A DNA stretch of 6,369 bases from Nitrospirota bacterium (GTDB taxonomy: Bacteria > Nitrospirota > Thermodesulfovibrionia > Thermodesulfovibrionales > JdFR-85): assembly GCA_003232715.1 (NCBI GenBank), contig QIJG01000141.1:1-6369 (forward strand), read 5' to 3'. The notes under the pieces are model-generated. The model worked only from the letters and a program-made list of their open reading frames with translations. It did not search any database and was not told where the DNA came from. The position numbers were made by a program, and so were the translations under genes. Below are positions 5,639 through 6,369 of the stretch, piece after piece; position 1 is the first letter of the stretch, and the number at the start of each line of letters is the position of its first letter.

Positions 5639-6369
5639 CTCCCTCGCAATTTCTTTACACCTCTCCACATCCACCCCCGGCGCATCAACAACCGTAACAG
5701 TTACATCCGGTATGTATTTCCCGGCCTCCTTTATAAAAGCGACAACACCTTTGTAGGCGCCCTTTAAAACGGGCCTGCAAAGGGTTTTGTAGCTCCTATC
5801 ATCCTGAGCATCAAGACTTATGGATATGAAATCAACAATTCCCTGAAGTTCAGGCAAAACATTTCTGCCATGGATCAGATTACCCTGCCCGTTGGTATTT
5901 ATCCTCACCCTGCCGCCGTTGTCCTTTATCCACCTGGCCAGGGCCTTGACCAGGTCAGGACGCATCAGGGGTTCACCATACCCGCAAAATACAACTTCCT
6001 TATATGCTGAAGGATCACCTATTGCCTCCTTCATCTCCTCAATCCCGGGCTCATGGTCGAGCCTGAGGTTATGTCCCTTTACATAGTCGGAATGAAACCT
6101 GATGCAGAAGGAACACGCATTCGTGCAGCGGTTGGTGATATTAAGATAGAGGGAGTCCCTTATCCTGTAGGCAATCTTTCCCTCAGGGGAAACCTCTCCT
6201 ATCCCGAAGAGTCTCCCTGCATTCAGGGTGGTTATTCTTGCAATATCCTCAACCCCCACCCCCCTGAGCTCGGCAAGCTTCCGGGCCGTATGCAACAGGA
6301 AGGAAGGCTCGTTTCTTTTGCCCCTCAGCGGAACCGGTGAGAGATAGGGGGCATCAGTCTCAATAAGCA
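5594..6369 (-). CDS. TatD-family hydrolase fused to a TatD-associated radical SAM domain (C-terminal part; 5' end outside window)
   Basis: 257 codons are visible, with the start beyond the right edge. The first part is the C-terminus of a TatD metal-dependent DNase/hydrolase: LIETDAPYLSP (the Asp is a metal ligand), PLRGKRNEPSFLLHTARKLA and ITTLNAGRLFGI, the normal TatD end. The same frame continues without a possible ATG, GTG or TTG start between the domains into a radical SAM domain of about 195 residues: LYLNITNRCTNACSFC with the CxxxCxxC [4Fe-4S] ligands, VVFCGYGEPLMR (the GGE-like SAM-binding motif), RINTNGQ, ISISLDAQ and the end FRLRRYNLVG. This matches the family known as 'radical SAM protein, TatD family-associated' (TIGR04038), whose substrate I do not know. 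TTG 6293-6295 lies within TatD sequence and is not a real start. The stop TGA (5594-5596) lies inside the relic HD-GYP tail. Confidence 0.9.
   Translation of the reverse strand, partial: LIETDAPYLSPVPLRGKRNEPSFLLHTARKLAELRGVGVEDIARITTLNAGRLFGIGEVSPEGKIAYRIRDSLYLNITNRCTNACSFCIRFHSDYVKGHNLRLDHEPGIEEMKEAIGDPSAYKEVVFCGYGEPLMRPDLVKALARWIKDNGGRVRINTNGQGNLIHGRNVLPELQGIVDFISISLDAQDDRSYKTLCRPVLKGAYKGVVAFIKEAGKYIPDVTVTVVDAPGVDVERCKEIARELNVRFRLRRYNLVG

Noticed and set aside
6053..6340. 95-codon plus-strand open frame at the right end
   Set aside because: It lies opposite the conserved TatD/radical SAM junction and has no protein-like features.

Overview
The window reads as chromosomal DNA of moderate GC content from a Gram-negative, probably environmental bacterium. 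The style of the multidomain sensor kinase, a GAF/HD-GYP relic, a TatD-radical SAM fusion and a 'GTCATTGCGAG...GAAGCAATC' interspersed repeat together suggest Nitrospirota (Thermodesulfovibrionales-like) or Desulfobacterota. That placement is an inference; no rRNA or other phylogenetic marker is present.

Layout: (1) 1-913, minus strand, the N-terminal 304 codons of a class A penicillin-binding protein (PBP1A type) running off the left edge. (2) 914-1223, a divergent intergenic region holding an inverted pair of the interspersed repeat (1042-1137) and a small direct-repeat cluster (1178-1202) that could be an operator. (3) 1224-5254, plus strand, a tightly packed operon: a YeiH/UPF0324-family membrane protein (putative sulfate exporter family), a large membrane-bound hybrid-free sensor histidine kinase (TM-TM-HAMP-PAS-PAS-GAF-PAS-HisKA-HATPase) and a single-domain CheY-like response regulator. 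Junctions overlap by 1 base (transporter/kinase) and 11 bases (kinase/regulator). (4) 5232-5638, a decayed third signalling gene overlapping the regulator's 3' end. It keeps a coiled-coil/GAF start with an internal TAG, then jumps into the extreme C-terminus of an HD-GYP domain in another frame. (5) 5594-6369, minus strand, the C-terminal 257 residues of a TatD-type metal-dependent hydrolase fused to a TatD-associated radical SAM domain, convergent with and overlapping the relic.

The main story is signalling-operon decay. The kinase gene is split by a one-base frameshift inside its first PAS domain (near 2720-2722). The putative output gene (GAF/HD-GYP) has both a nonsense codon and a large internal deletion. 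The transporter and receiver genes look intact. If the frameshift is real rather than a sequencing error, either the kinase is dead or its C-terminal half is made by re-initiation: an SD-spaced GTG and an ATGA stop/start overlap both sit at the break. The other item worth following is the TatD-radical SAM fusion, whose substrate is unknown to me. I saw no CRISPR array, tRNA, rRNA, transposase or phage gene.
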